NCBI RefSeq assembly: GCF_027213785.1
Contig: NZ_JAPWGO010000005.1
Span: 62,001 to 126,000 of the forward strand
Reading direction: 5' to 3'
Origin: Limimaricola sp. G21655-S1
GTDB lineage: Bacteria; Pseudomonadota; Alphaproteobacteria; Rhodobacterales; Rhodobacteraceae
Length of the DNA stretch: 64,000 bases
Shown one piece after another: positions 45,392 through 54,120 of the stretch. Within the stretch, counting starts at the first letter, position 1, and every line of letters starts with the position of its first letter. The translations under genes were made by a program, and so were the position numbers. The notes beneath the pieces were generated by a model. The model worked only from the letters and a program-made list of their open reading frames with translations. It did no database searches and was not told the origin of the DNA.

Positions 45392-47284
45392 TTAGCCGCG
45401 CGGCATCCCCTTGGGCCGCACCAATCGCTTCTGGGCGGCGATGCGGAATGGGGCATTCGGAGCGCCATAGCCCGCATAGCCGGCGCGCCGTTCGACGATC
45501 TCGAAGAACAGCCCGCCGGGGCTGGGTCGAGAATAGAGCTGGAAGAACTCGCCGTTTGCGTCGCGGTCATACATCACCTGCGAGGCGCGCAACGCGTCGA
45601 GCAGGCCCGGCTCGAGGTCGAAGCGCGCGGCGAGGTCGTCGTAGTAGTTCGACGGGATCGGCAGCGGCTCGAAGCCGCGCGCCGCCAGCGCGCGCGCAGT
45701 GGCCAGAATGTCGTCGCAGGCGAAGGCTAGGTGCTGGATCGCCGAGTTGAAGCTGTCGGCGAGGAAACGCCCGGCGAAGGTGCGGTGGGTCTCGGCGCCG
45801 TTCAGCGTCAACCGCAGCGCGCCGTCCGGGGCCTCGATCGCCTGGCTGCGGACCAGCCCATCGGGGTCGGCGACGTCGACCATCGGCGATTTGCCCAGAT
45901 CGAAGATTGAGGTATAAAACAGCGCCCAGCTCAGCATCTCGTCATAGGCCATGGTCTCGCCCAGATGGTCGATCCGGGTCAGCCCCGCGCCCTGCGCCGC
46001 GCCGCTCTCCTCCTCGGCCTCGAACTCGCGCTCCCAGACCCCGGCCAGATCGGCGCTGTGGTCGATGAAATGCATCACCGATCCGCCGACGCCACGAATG
46101 GCCGGGATGTCGGTCTCGCCCGGCCCCACCGGCTGGTGGAACGGGTTGGCGCCGAGCGCCTGCGCCCGCGCCATCGTCGCGGCCGCGTCCTCGACGCCAA
46201 TGCCGATGTCGCAGATGCCGGTACCATGGGTGACGTATGCGCTGTGGGCAAAGCCGTGGGTCTCAGTGTTGACCACCACCCGGATCGCGCCCTGCTGCCA
46301 TAGCTCGACCGACTTGCTGCGGTGCCGCCCGGTGCGCGCGAAGCCCAGCGTGGCGAGCTGCGCGGCAAGCGCCTCGCGCTCCTGCGCGCCGGTGGCGAAC
46401 TCGACGAACTCGACCCCGGTGGCGGCGATCCGGTCGGGCATCTCGGGCAGGCCTGCATCGACCCCCGGCTCCTCGCGGCGCACCCGGTCCATCAGATGCA
46501 CCAAAGAGCGGTAGCCATCCCGGGCCACGGTCTCGGGTTGGCCGCCGCGGAACTGGTCATTGAACACCTCGAGGCTGACCGAGCCGCGATAACCGGTGGC
46601 CATAACCGCGCGCATGAAGGCCGTCACGTCGAAATCGCCCTCGCCGGGCATGTTGCGGAAGTGGCGCGACCAGTAGAGCAGGTCCATCTCGATCAGCGGC
46701 GCATCGGCGAGTTGCACGAAGAAGATCCGGTCGCCCGGAACACGGCGGATCGTCTCGGGGTCGAGCTTGCGGCTCAGCGTGTGGAAGCTGTCGAGGATCA
46801 ACCCGACATTGGGATGGTCGGCGCGACGCACCACCTCCCAAGCATCGCGATGATCGTTGACGTGCCGCCCCCAGGCCAGCGCCTCGTAGCCCACGCGCAG
46901 CCCGCGCCTGGCCGCCCGCTCGCCCAGTTCGCAGAAATCGTCCGCAGCGCGGTCTATGCCGCCTATGGCATCCTGGGCGACCGAAGAGCAGACCAGCACC
47001 AGGTCGGTGCCCAGCTCCTGCATCAGGTCGAACTTGCGCTCGGCCCGGTCGAATGCCTTGGTCCGGCGGGCGCCGGTCAAGCCCTCGAAATCGCGGAACG
47101 GCTGGAAGATCTCGATCTCCAAACCGTGGTCGCGGATCATCGCGCCGATCTCGGCTGGCGATCCCGCCTCGGCAATGAAGTCCTGCTCAAAGATTTCGAT
47201 CCCGTCGAAGCCGGCGCTCGCGATCGCCTCCAGCTTTTCGCGCAGGGTGCCGGGGACGGAAACGGTGGCGATGGAACGGCGCAT
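45392..47284 (-). CDS. quiC: 3-Dehydroshikimate dehydratase with C-terminal HPPD-like domain
   Basis: 630 residues. Residues 1-280 are an AP-endonuclease-2-type TIM barrel whose metal ligands are visible as Glu134 (VGYEALAWGR), Asp165 (GLILDSFHTL), Gln191 (FFVQLADAP) and Glu239 (VSLEVFND), matching the conserved set in QuiC-type dehydratases. Residues 290-600 form two vicinal-oxygen-chelate modules like 4-hydroxyphenylpyruvate dioxygenase. It converts 3-dehydroshikimate to protocatechuate. It is directly after the aroE-like gene (2-bp gap), which supplies its substrate from shikimate or quinate. Confidence 0.92.
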   Translation of the reverse strand: MRRSIATVSVPGTLREKLEAIASAGFDGIEIFEQDFIAEAGSPAEIGAMIRDHGLEIEIFQPFRDFEGLTGARRTKAFDRAERKFDLMQELGTDLVLVCSSVAQDAIGGIDRAADDFCELGERAARRGLRVGYEALAWGRHVNDHRDAWEVVRRADHPNVGLILDSFHTLSRKLDPETIRRVPGDRIFFVQLADAPLIEMDLLYWSRHFRNMPGEGDFDVTAFMRAVMATGYRGSVSLEVFNDQFRGGQPETVARDGYRSLVHLMDRVRREEPGVDAGLPEMPDRIAATGVEFVEFATGAQEREALAAQLATLGFARTGRHRSKSVELWQQGAIRVVVNTETHGFAHSAYVTHGTGICDIGIGVEDAAATMARAQALGANPFHQPVGPGETDIPAIRGVGGSVMHFIDHSADLAGVWEREFEAEEESGAAQGAGLTRIDHLGETMAYDEMLSWALFYTSIFDLGKSPMVDVADPDGLVRSQAIEAPDGALRLTLNGAETHRTFAGRFLADSFNSAIQHLAFACDDILATARALAARGFEPLPIPSNYYDDLAARFDLEPGLLDALRASQVMYDRDANGEFFQLYSRPSPGGLFFEIVERRAGYAGYGAPNAPFRIAAQKRLVRPKGMPRG

Positions 47285-47286
47285 GG

Positions 47287-48120
47287 TCAGTCCTCCCTGA
47301 GACGGGCGCGCAGCACGGCCTCGTCGAGGCCTTGCCCGGTGAACAGCTGCGAGGCGTGGACGCCCTGGTAGAAATACAGCTCCCAGCCCGAGATCACCTG
47401 CAGGCCCTGCGCCGCCGCATCGGTGAGGAACTGCGTGTCCTCGGGGGTGTAGACCGCGTCGAAGGCCCAGGCGCCGCCCGCCATCGCGGCGCGCGGCAGC
47501 GGCGAGCCGGGATAGCCCTCCATGCCCAACGGCGTGCAGTTGATGAGACCGTCCGCGCCCCTTCCCGCGGCTTCAGCGTCATCCGCCACCTCGACTGTCA
47601 TCGCCGGCGCAGCTTCACGCAACTCGACGGCCAGCGCCTCGGCCTTGGCCCGGTCGCGATCCACCAGCCGCAGCGTAGTCGCGCCCAGTCCGGCGAGGCC
47701 AAAGGCTACGGCCCTGCCGACGCCGCCGGTACCGATCATCAGCACCGTGCCCGGCGCGGCCTCGCCGCGCACCCGCTCGTAGGCGGCCTTGAAGCCGGTG
47801 AAATCGGTGTTTTGTCCCTTGGGACCCTCGGGTTCGAACAGCACAGTGTTGACAGCGCCGATGGCGCGCACCAGCGGATCGTCGACCGTCACCTTGCGCG
47901 CCGCCACCTCCTTGTAGGGATAAGTGACGTTGATGCCGCGCCGGGTGGCGGCGCAGTCCGCGAATACCGCATCGAAGCTCTGCCCAAGATCGGCGGGGAT
48001 CAGGCGGTCATAGACGGTCGGGATGTAGAGCATCTCGCCGGCGATGCGGTGCAGCAGCGGTGAGCGCGAGGCGCGGATGTTGTCACCGATCAACCCAAGA
48101 CGGAGCGTGTCGCCTGGCAT
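47287..48120 (-). CDS. Quinate/shikimate dehydrogenase (AroE family, catabolic type)
   Basis: The ATG at 48120 has AAGGGA upstream; a start at 48138 is possible. 277 residues. SRSPLLHRIAGE at the substrate site, the catalytic lysine in GINVTYPYKEVAARKV, Asp in GQNTDFTGFKAAYE, and the Rossmann loop LMIGTGGVGRAVAFGLAGLG are clear. NVTYPYKE instead of the biosynthetic NVTIPHKE is seen in catabolic quinate/shikimate dehydrogenases such as QsuD. The product 3-dehydroshikimate feeds QuiC. No 3-dehydroquinate dehydratase is in the window, so use of quinate would need one elsewhere. Confidence 0.87.
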   Translation of the reverse strand: MPGDTLRLGLIGDNIRASRSPLLHRIAGEMLYIPTVYDRLIPADLGQSFDAVFADCAATRRGINVTYPYKEVAARKVTVDDPLVRAIGAVNTVLFEPEGPKGQNTDFTGFKAAYERVRGEAAPGTVLMIGTGGVGRAVAFGLAGLGATTLRLVDRDRAKAEALAVELREAAPAMTVEVADDAEAAGRGADGLINCTPLGMEGYPGSPLPRAAMAGGAWAFDAVYTPEDTQFLTDAAAQGLQVISGWELYFYQGVHASQLFTGQGLDEAVLRARLRED

Positions 48121-48139
48121 GGTATGGTCCCTTGGCATG

Positions 48140-49663
48140 TCAGACCCCGTCCCCCCGGGCGCGCGCGGTGCCGAAACGAGCGCGCAAGCCGGTCCAGAGC
48201 GGGGTCTGGCTGATGAAGATGAAGACGACGGCGCCGAACAGCACCAGCGACAGCGGGCTGGTGAGGATGCTCAAGAACAGCCTTCCCAGATCCTCCTGCT
48301 CGGAGATGATCGCCCGGCGCCAGTTCTCGTCGATCAGCCGGCTCAGGATCACGCCGAGAATGACGGGGCCGACCTGGTAGCCGTAGGTCTTGAGCAGGTA
48401 GCCGAAGGCGCCGAACAGCAGCATCCAGTAGACGTCGGTGATCGAGTTGTTCACGGCATAGGCGCCGACGATCGACAGCAGCAGGATCAGCGGGATCAGC
48501 ACCGCGCGCGGCATCTCGACGATCTTGGTGAACAACCGGATGCCGGTCAGTCCGAAGATCAGCATGAAGATGTTGGCCAGCACCAGCGCCCCGGTGATGA
48601 ACCAGAACATCTGCGGCTGCTCGATCATCAGCATGGGGCCGGGGTTTAGGCCGTGGATGAACATCGCGCCGATGATGATCGCGGTCACCGCGTCGCCCGG
48701 GATGCCCAGCGTCAGCATCGGGATGAATGCACCGCCGACAGCGGCGTTGTTGGCGGTCTCCGGCGCGACCAAACCTTCCTGCGCGCCCTCGCCGAAAGGC
48801 ACCTCGGGGTGCCTGGTGATCCGCTTGGCGTGGTCGTAGGCCATCAGCGCCGCGATGTCGCCGCCGGTGCCCGGCAGCGCGCCGATGATCACCCCGATCG
48901 ACGAGGTCTGCATCGACAGCGGCAGGTATTTACCCACCGCCCGCCAGGACGGCACGATCCGGCCGATGGTCTGCTTCACCGCGGCCTTGTCGATGTAATG
49001 CAGCTGCGTGAGCGCCTCCGAGACGCCGAACAGCCCGATCATCACCGCGATGAAGGAAATCCCGCCCCAAAGCTCAACCATGCCGAAGGTGAAGCGCTCT
49101 TCGGCGGTGAGCGGGTCGAGGCCGACCGCACCGATCAGGAGCCCGAGCGCGCCCGCAAACACCCCTTTGAGCAGGCTCTCACCCGAGAGCGAGCCGACCA
49201 ATAGGATGCCGAGGATCGCCAAGAGCATGTAATCGCGCGGCTGGAAGGTCAGCGCGAATTCGGAGACGAAGGGCGCGGCCACCGCCAGCACGCCGATGCC
49301 GATGAAGCCGCCGACGAAGGACATGACGGTCGACAGCCCGATCGCCTCACCGGCCTGCCCCTTCTGCGCCAGCGGGTAGCCGTCGAGCGCGGTGGCGATC
49401 GCCGAGGGCGCGCCGGGGATGTTCAGCAGGATCGCGGTGCGCGAGCCGCCATAAACCCCGCCCATGTAGATGCCGACCATCAGGCACAGCGCCGGGTAGA
49501 CGTCCCAGGCGAAGGTGAAGGATATCAGGATCGACACCGCCATGGTCACTGACAGGCCGGGGATGGCGCCCACATAGATGCCTGCGAAGGTGCCAAGTGC
49601 GACCAGCCCGAGAAGCTTGAGGTCAAGCCAGGAGATCAGGAAGAATTGCAGCGCTTCGGTCAT
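48140..49663 (-). CDS. tctA: Tripartite tricarboxylate (TTT) transporter large subunit TctA
   Basis: 507 residues, about twelve membrane segments. GAIPGLSVTMAVSILISFTF near 30-50 and IGALPGTGGDIAALMAYDHA near 260 are the TctA signature repeats, with AAVGGAFIPMLTLGIPGDAV near 310. Start overlaps tctB by 4 bp; a 19-bp gap separates its stop from aroE-like. It is the permease for a carboxylic acid delivered by TctC. Adjacent genes suggest shikimate, quinate or 3-dehydroshikimate. Confidence 0.93.
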   Translation of the reverse strand: MTEALQFFLISWLDLKLLGLVALGTFAGIYVGAIPGLSVTMAVSILISFTFAWDVYPALCLMVGIYMGGVYGGSRTAILLNIPGAPSAIATALDGYPLAQKGQAGEAIGLSTVMSFVGGFIGIGVLAVAAPFVSEFALTFQPRDYMLLAILGILLVGSLSGESLLKGVFAGALGLLIGAVGLDPLTAEERFTFGMVELWGGISFIAVMIGLFGVSEALTQLHYIDKAAVKQTIGRIVPSWRAVGKYLPLSMQTSSIGVIIGALPGTGGDIAALMAYDHAKRITRHPEVPFGEGAQEGLVAPETANNAAVGGAFIPMLTLGIPGDAVTAIIIGAMFIHGLNPGPMLMIEQPQMFWFITGALVLANIFMLIFGLTGIRLFTKIVEMPRAVLIPLILLLSIVGAYAVNNSITDVYWMLLFGAFGYLLKTYGYQVGPVILGVILSRLIDENWRRAIISEQEDLGRLFLSILTSPLSLVLFGAVVFIFISQTPLWTGLRARFGTARARGDGV

Positions 49664-50178
49664 TGCGCATCACCCCCGGAGAACAGGTCGCCGAGCCAGG
49701 CCAGGATCTCGCCCTCGGGCACGATCCCCGACGGCATCAACACGGTGAACACCAGCCGGAAGATCACATAGACCAAGGCCAGCGAGGCCAGCGAGACGCC
49801 GAAGGACCACAGCAGGCCCCGGCGGCGCAGCGCAAAGATCGACACGGTCAGGAACAGGAGCGATGTCGGCAGGAACCCCAGCGGCTTCAGCAGCAGCGCA
49901 TAGCCCAGCATCATCGCGAACATCGCCAGGATCACCGGCGGGGCCACGTCCGTGAAGAACCGCAGCGCCATGCGCTCGCGCAGCCGCAGCGTCTTGATCA
50001 GGATCGCCACCGAGGTCACCAGCATCGCGAAGGCCGCGGCCATCGGGAACGCCCCGGGCGAGGACAACGCCTCGAAGCCCGAGATCAGGATCGCCTGCCA
50101 CAGCAGGAAACCGCTCAACCCGACGAGCACCACCGCGAAGGCGGTCTCGCCGGGCATCTTCTTGGATGGATCGTGCAT
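49660..50178 (-). CDS. tctB: TTT transporter small subunit TctB
   Basis: The ATG at 50178 has GGGAGGCGATTC upstream; 172 residues (a long frame before it is non-coding shadow). Four membrane segments, with the TctB middle VILAMFAMMLGYALLLKPLG followed by FLPTSLLFLTVSIFALRRR. It pairs with TctA in the inner membrane. Confidence 0.88.
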   Translation of the reverse strand: MHDPSKKMPGETAFAVVLVGLSGFLLWQAILISGFEALSSPGAFPMAAAFAMLVTSVAILIKTLRLRERMALRFFTDVAPPVILAMFAMMLGYALLLKPLGFLPTSLLFLTVSIFALRRRGLLWSFGVSLASLALVYVIFRLVFTVLMPSGIVPEGEILAWLGDLFSGGDAQ

Positions 50179-50279
50179 GAATCGCCTCCCTGGCGGGGCA
50201 TGGACGCGGGAAAGGGAATGTACGGGCCGGGACAGCCCTGAAAGGGGGCGGGCCGCGCGCGGCGGCCCGCCGGTCCGCG

Positions 50280-51275
50280 TCACTCGGGACGCGGGATGTC
50301 GAATTCCTCGGGCGAGGCCTTGGCGATGCCGGCGTCGTAGACCAGCCAGCTGGTCACGGACTGCCACTTGTCGAGAAATTCCTGCGCCTCGTCGCCGGAG
50401 ATGTTCATTACCTCGAAGCCGCGATCATTCATCAGCTGCTGGAAATCGGCGTTCTCGACACCGGCGGCATAGGCCTCGGTGAGCTTTGCGACCACCTCGT
50501 CGGGGGTGCCTTCTTTGACAAAGACGCCGAAGAACGGGCCCCAAGGCAGGTAGGTCTCGAAGCCCGGATAGGCCTCGGTGATCGGGGCGACGTCGGGCAG
50601 CGCCTCGTTGGCCTCGACATCAATGATCGCCAGCGGCTTGATCCGGCCGGCCTTGATCGCCTCGATCGAGGCGCCGAGCACGGCGGGCATCACGTCGATC
50701 GCGCCGCCCTGCAGCGCGGTCAGCGCCGGGCCGTCGCCGTCATAGGGCACCGCCGTCACCGGCAGCTCGATCTGGCTCTGCAGCATCGCGGTGATCACCG
50801 AGGGCAGGCCGCCCGGCCCGGTGGAGCCGAACTTCACCTCGTTCGGGTTCTCCTGCACATAGGCGACCATCTCCTCGAGCGTGTCGAAGGGCGCATCGTT
50901 GTTGGCCACGAGGATCGGCACGCCGCGGGCCAGCACGTTGACCGGCACAAAGCTCGAATAGTCGATGTCGCCCAGGCCCATCACCTTGTAGAGCAGCGGG
51001 TTCTCGGCACCCATCAGCAGCGTGTAGCCGTCGGCGTCCTGGGCAGAGGCGAACTTGACCGCGATGGCGCCAACGCCGCCGGTCATGTTCTGCATCACCA
51101 CCTTGCCGCCAAGCACCTCCTCGGCATGGGGAGTGACCGCACGCATCACCGTGTCGGTCGAGCCGCCGGCGCCCCATTGGATAATGCCCTGGATCTCCTT
51201 CTCCGGGTATTCGGCCAGCGCCGGAGCGGTGGTGATGGCAAGCGCGGCCAGCGCGCCCGTGAACAGCGTCTTCAT
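50280..51275 (-). CDS. tctC: TTT transporter periplasmic binding protein TctC
   Basis: The ATG at 51275 follows GGGAGGATGAT; 331 residues with signal peptide MKTLFTGALAALAITTAPAL. GIIQWGAGGSTDTVMRAVTP at the start, NMTGGVGAIAVKFASAQDAD near 65, and GSTGPGGLPSVITAMLQSQI near 155 are Bug/TctC motifs that line the carboxylate-binding cleft. It is the first transporter gene of the block; the 101-bp gap to tctB is common for the binding-protein gene. Confidence 0.92.
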   Translation of the reverse strand: MKTLFTGALAALAITTAPALAEYPEKEIQGIIQWGAGGSTDTVMRAVTPHAEEVLGGKVVMQNMTGGVGAIAVKFASAQDADGYTLLMGAENPLLYKVMGLGDIDYSSFVPVNVLARGVPILVANNDAPFDTLEEMVAYVQENPNEVKFGSTGPGGLPSVITAMLQSQIELPVTAVPYDGDGPALTALQGGAIDVMPAVLGASIEAIKAGRIKPLAIIDVEANEALPDVAPITEAYPGFETYLPWGPFFGVFVKEGTPDEVVAKLTEAYAAGVENADFQQLMNDRGFEVMNISGDEAQEFLDKWQSVTSWLVYDAGIAKASPEEFDIPRPE

Positions 51276-51384
51276 ATCATCCTCCCAAGGATCGGTTATG
51301 TGCCGGGCGCTCCCATGCCCGCACGACAAGGAGCATCATGGCTTCGACGCTGCCATAACGTCAAATGCCGAGATGAGCCACTCG

Positions 51385-51399
51385 TTAACTTTATGTTAA
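51385..51399. promoter_or_regulatory. Possible operator upstream of tctC
   Basis: TTAAC-tttat-GTTAA, a perfect 5-bp inverted repeat with a T/A-rich centre, overlapping the stop codon of the lysR gene and 110 bp before tctC. It could be a LysR-type site for that regulator. Confidence 0.35.
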
Positions 51400-52322
51400 T
51401 TCCTTGGGCTGGCCCAATCCTGCCGCGACACAGCGCGGGTCAGTTCGGTGCGCAGGTCGGCGATCGCCTGCTCGGCGAAACTCGACAGCACCCGACCCTT
51501 CTTTCGGCAGGCATAGGCGGTGATCGAACTGTCCTCCTGGAGCGCGATCCGCACCAGCCCGGGCATGTAGACCTCGGCCACCGAGAATTCGTCGATCAAC
51601 GCCACGCCGAGCCCGTGGCGCACGAGGCTGACCACTGTTTGCGCGAAACGGCCGCGCATCGACTGAGGGGGATCCAGCCCCGCCGCCTTGAAAGGGGCGA
51701 GCAGGATCGCGCCGTAGGGATCGGCCGGATCGACCCCGATCAGCGGCTCGCGCGCGAGGTCGTGGACCGAGACTGACTTGCGCGCGGCCAGCGGGTGCTC
51801 GTCAGGCACCACCGCCACCAGCCGCCCCGTCGCCACCGGTTCGCTCTCGATGGCGGGGTTCTCGACAGGATAGCTCATCATCACGAACTCGCCCCGCTCG
51901 AGAAGCAGGTAGTCGAGCGTCTCCTCGATTTTGAGGATGTTGAGATCGATGTAGAGATCGGGCCAGCGCCGCCTGAGCCGCCGGATCGCCCGCGCGGCTA
52001 TGAACTGGGCGATCGAGGGGGCCGAGGCGAAGGCCAGCCGCGCGTCCTCGCCGCGCTGGAGCGAGGCGATCGCATAGGTCAGGTTCTCGACATTGTGGTA
52101 GACCCGACCAATCTGCTCGAAGATCGGCCCGGCCTCGACCGATGGCACGAACAGCCCGCCCTTGCGCTCGAACAGGCGCAGCCCGAGCGACTCCTCGGTG
52201 TGCTTGACCAGCCGGCTGATGCCGGGCGCCGAGACACCCAGCAGCGTGGCCGCGCCGTTGATGGTGCCGGTCATCATCACGGCACGCACCACCTCGACCT
52301 GACGCAGGGTCATGTCCCGCAT
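51396..52322 (-). CDS. LysR-type transcriptional regulator
   Basis: 308 residues. The N-terminal helix-turn-helix MTLRQVEVVRAVMMTGTING and AATLLGVSAPGISRLVKHTE is followed by a periplasmic-binding-like effector domain (ARLAFASAPSIAQFIAARAI; VRHGLGVALIDEFSVAEVYM). It lies just upstream of tctCBA on the same strand, unlike the usual divergent arrangement, and likely controls that operon. VSAPGISRL instead of the usual TQPAVSRQI is typical of one LysR subgroup. The effector may be a hydroaromatic acid, by context only. Confidence 0.88.
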   Translation of the reverse strand: MRDMTLRQVEVVRAVMMTGTINGAATLLGVSAPGISRLVKHTEESLGLRLFERKGGLFVPSVEAGPIFEQIGRVYHNVENLTYAIASLQRGEDARLAFASAPSIAQFIAARAIRRLRRRWPDLYIDLNILKIEETLDYLLLERGEFVMMSYPVENPAIESEPVATGRLVAVVPDEHPLAARKSVSVHDLAREPLIGVDPADPYGAILLAPFKAAGLDPPQSMRGRFAQTVVSLVRHGLGVALIDEFSVAEVYMPGLVRIALQEDSSITAYACRKKGRVLSSFAEQAIADLRTELTRAVSRQDWASPRN

Positions 52323-52396
52323 GTCGTACTCCTCCCCGTCCGCCGCACAGGGTTAGACAACACGGCGGGCGGGGCAATTGCGAAATTCGGCCGCCT

Positions 52397-53689
52397 TTAG
52401 GCCGTCCGGGCCGCCCCGTGCCGCACGGCGGCGAAGTCGAACAGCCCGTATCCTATCACGACCAGGAAGGCTGCGGCCGGCACCACATAGGAGAAGGTCG
52501 CGCCGGCGACATCGATCACCGCGCCTTGCACCAGCGGCAGCAACGCGCCGCCCAGGATCGCCATCACCAGCCCGGCCGAACCGAACTTGGTATCCTCGCC
52601 CAGCCCCTCGAGGGCGATGCCGTAGATGGTCGGGAACATCAGCGACAGGCAGGCCGAGATCATCACCACGGCCCACAGGCCCGACAGGCCCGGCACCACC
52701 GCGGCATAGAGCGCAAGCCCTGCCCCCGTCAGCGCCAAGCCGGCCAGCAGCAGCGCAGGCCGGACGAAACCCATCACCCAGACCATCGCGAAGCGCGAGA
52801 CAAGGAACACCAGCAGGCTGGCTTGCAGATACCAGCCGGCCCCGGCCTCGTCGGTGCCGATCGCCGCCATCGCGTATTGCAGGGTGAAGGTCCAGACGCA
52901 GGTCTGGGCGGCGACGTTGAAGAACTGCGCCACCACGCCGAAGCTGTAATGGCGGTTTTTCAGAAGCCGCTTCAGCGTTGCTCGGAAATGCAGCTCATGT
53001 CCGGCCTCGAGTTCGCGCTCGCTCGGCGTGGGCATGCGGCTGAGCGCGATCGCAATCCAGATCGCGACCAGCACCACGGCAAATCCGACATAGGGGACCA
53101 TCACCGCCTGCAACTCCTCGGCGCGCAGCGCCCGCAGCGCGTCCGCTCCCATCGCGGCGCGCGCGTCTGCATCGGCAGTGTTCAGGTTGGGCAGGATCAG
53201 CGCCGCCGAGAGAAACACGCCAATATTGGTGCCGACCGGGTTGAAAGCTTGGGCGAGGTTGAGCCGGCGCGTGGCGTTGCCCTCCGGTCCCATGGCGATG
53301 ACGAAGGGGTTGGCCGACGTCTCCAAGATCGACAGCCCGCCCGCCAGCAGGAACAGCGCCACCAAAAAGAAGCCATAGGTCATGGCGATGCTGGCCGGAT
53401 AGAACAGGAAGGCGCCTGCGATGGCGCAGCCCAGCCCGACCAGGATGCCGGTCTTGTAGGAGTAACGTCGATTTATGAAGGCCGCTGGCAAGGCGAGGCA
53501 GAAATAGGCTCCGTAATAGGCGAACTGCACCAGCGAGGACTGCAACGCGCTCATCGAGAAGATCTTGGAAAAGACCTGCACAAGTGGGTCGGTCATGTTG
53601 GCCGCGATGCCCCAGGCGGCAAAACAGGTGACGATGAGCATGAAGGGCAGCTTCATGCCGGCATGCAGAAATCGTGTCGGCTGGTTCAT
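52397..53689 (-). CDS. FucP-type MFS sugar:H+ symporter
   Basis: The ATG at 53689 has AGAGGGAGAACAC upstream; 430 residues (the open frame continues 116 codons upstream but is non-coding there). Twelve membrane segments. FAAWGIAANMTDPLVQVFSK near 22-42 and ILETSANPFVIAMGPEGNAT with RRLNLAQAFNPVGTNIGVFL near 128-165 are the conserved blocks of FucP/GluP carriers. The substrate could be L-fucose, or fructose or glucose given the neighbouring sugar operon. It is divergent from the LacI regulator, 430 bp away. Confidence 0.9.
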   Translation of the reverse strand: MNQPTRFLHAGMKLPFMLIVTCFAAWGIAANMTDPLVQVFSKIFSMSALQSSLVQFAYYGAYFCLALPAAFINRRYSYKTGILVGLGCAIAGAFLFYPASIAMTYGFFLVALFLLAGGLSILETSANPFVIAMGPEGNATRRLNLAQAFNPVGTNIGVFLSAALILPNLNTADADARAAMGADALRALRAEELQAVMVPYVGFAVVLVAIWIAIALSRMPTPSERELEAGHELHFRATLKRLLKNRHYSFGVVAQFFNVAAQTCVWTFTLQYAMAAIGTDEAGAGWYLQASLLVFLVSRFAMVWVMGFVRPALLLAGLALTGAGLALYAAVVPGLSGLWAVVMISACLSLMFPTIYGIALEGLGEDTKFGSAGLVMAILGGALLPLVQGAVIDVAGATFSYVVPAAAFLVVIGYGLFDFAAVRHGAARTA

Positions 53690-54029
53690 GTGTTCTCCCT
53701 CTCGAGCCTCCGGGCACCGCGGCGATACGTGGGGCCGCGGTTGCGCGGCGCCTTTTGGAAGCGTCCGCCGGGACATGCCAGTGCCGAAGGGCCCGAGTCG
53801 TCGGTTGCGGGCATAATATTTCTCGTGAAGTGATGAATTAAGGATCATGTCCCGCGCCACGGTGGCAGGGGGCCTCCCCGAGGACGGTTCACAACTGCCG
53901 AAATCGCAATGCGCGTCTCTCTGATTCGCAACCGGCACCTGGTCGTGAAAATGGCAGGGCAGTCGCATGTGGGTGGGAAAGACCAAACAACCGACATGCC
54001 GCGCGCCAGTGAACGCAATCCAAACAGGC
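53690..54029. other. 340-bp gene-free stretch upstream of the MFS gene
   Basis: It separates the MFS gene from the lacI promoter and presumably contains the MFS promoter; the stretch near 53815-53850 is A+T-rich on both strands. Open frames here are extensions of shadows. No copy of the lacI-side palindrome was found in it by eye. Confidence 0.35.
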
Positions 54030-54084
54030 TTGACCAAACGGAATCCGCCCTGCTATGACACCGATGTCATGACACCGATGTCAT
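54030..54084 (+). promoter_or_regulatory. lacI/ABC operon promoter with two tandem palindromic operators
   Basis: TTGACC (54030-54035) is 18 bases from TATGAC (54054-54059). ATGACACCGATGTCAT occurs twice in tandem (54055-54070 and 54069-54084), sharing two bases. Each copy is an inverted repeat TGACA-CCGA-TGTCA, the form of a LacI-family operator, and the first overlaps the -10 box. This supports autorepression by the LacI protein downstream. Confidence 0.7.
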
Positions 54085-54120
54085 ATGGCTCTGAACGGTG
54101 CGGTACGTGCGAGGAACGCA

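Noticed and set aside
52418-53833. 471-codon plus-strand frame
   Set aside because: Antisense to the FucP-type carrier; His/Arg/Gln-rich shadow.
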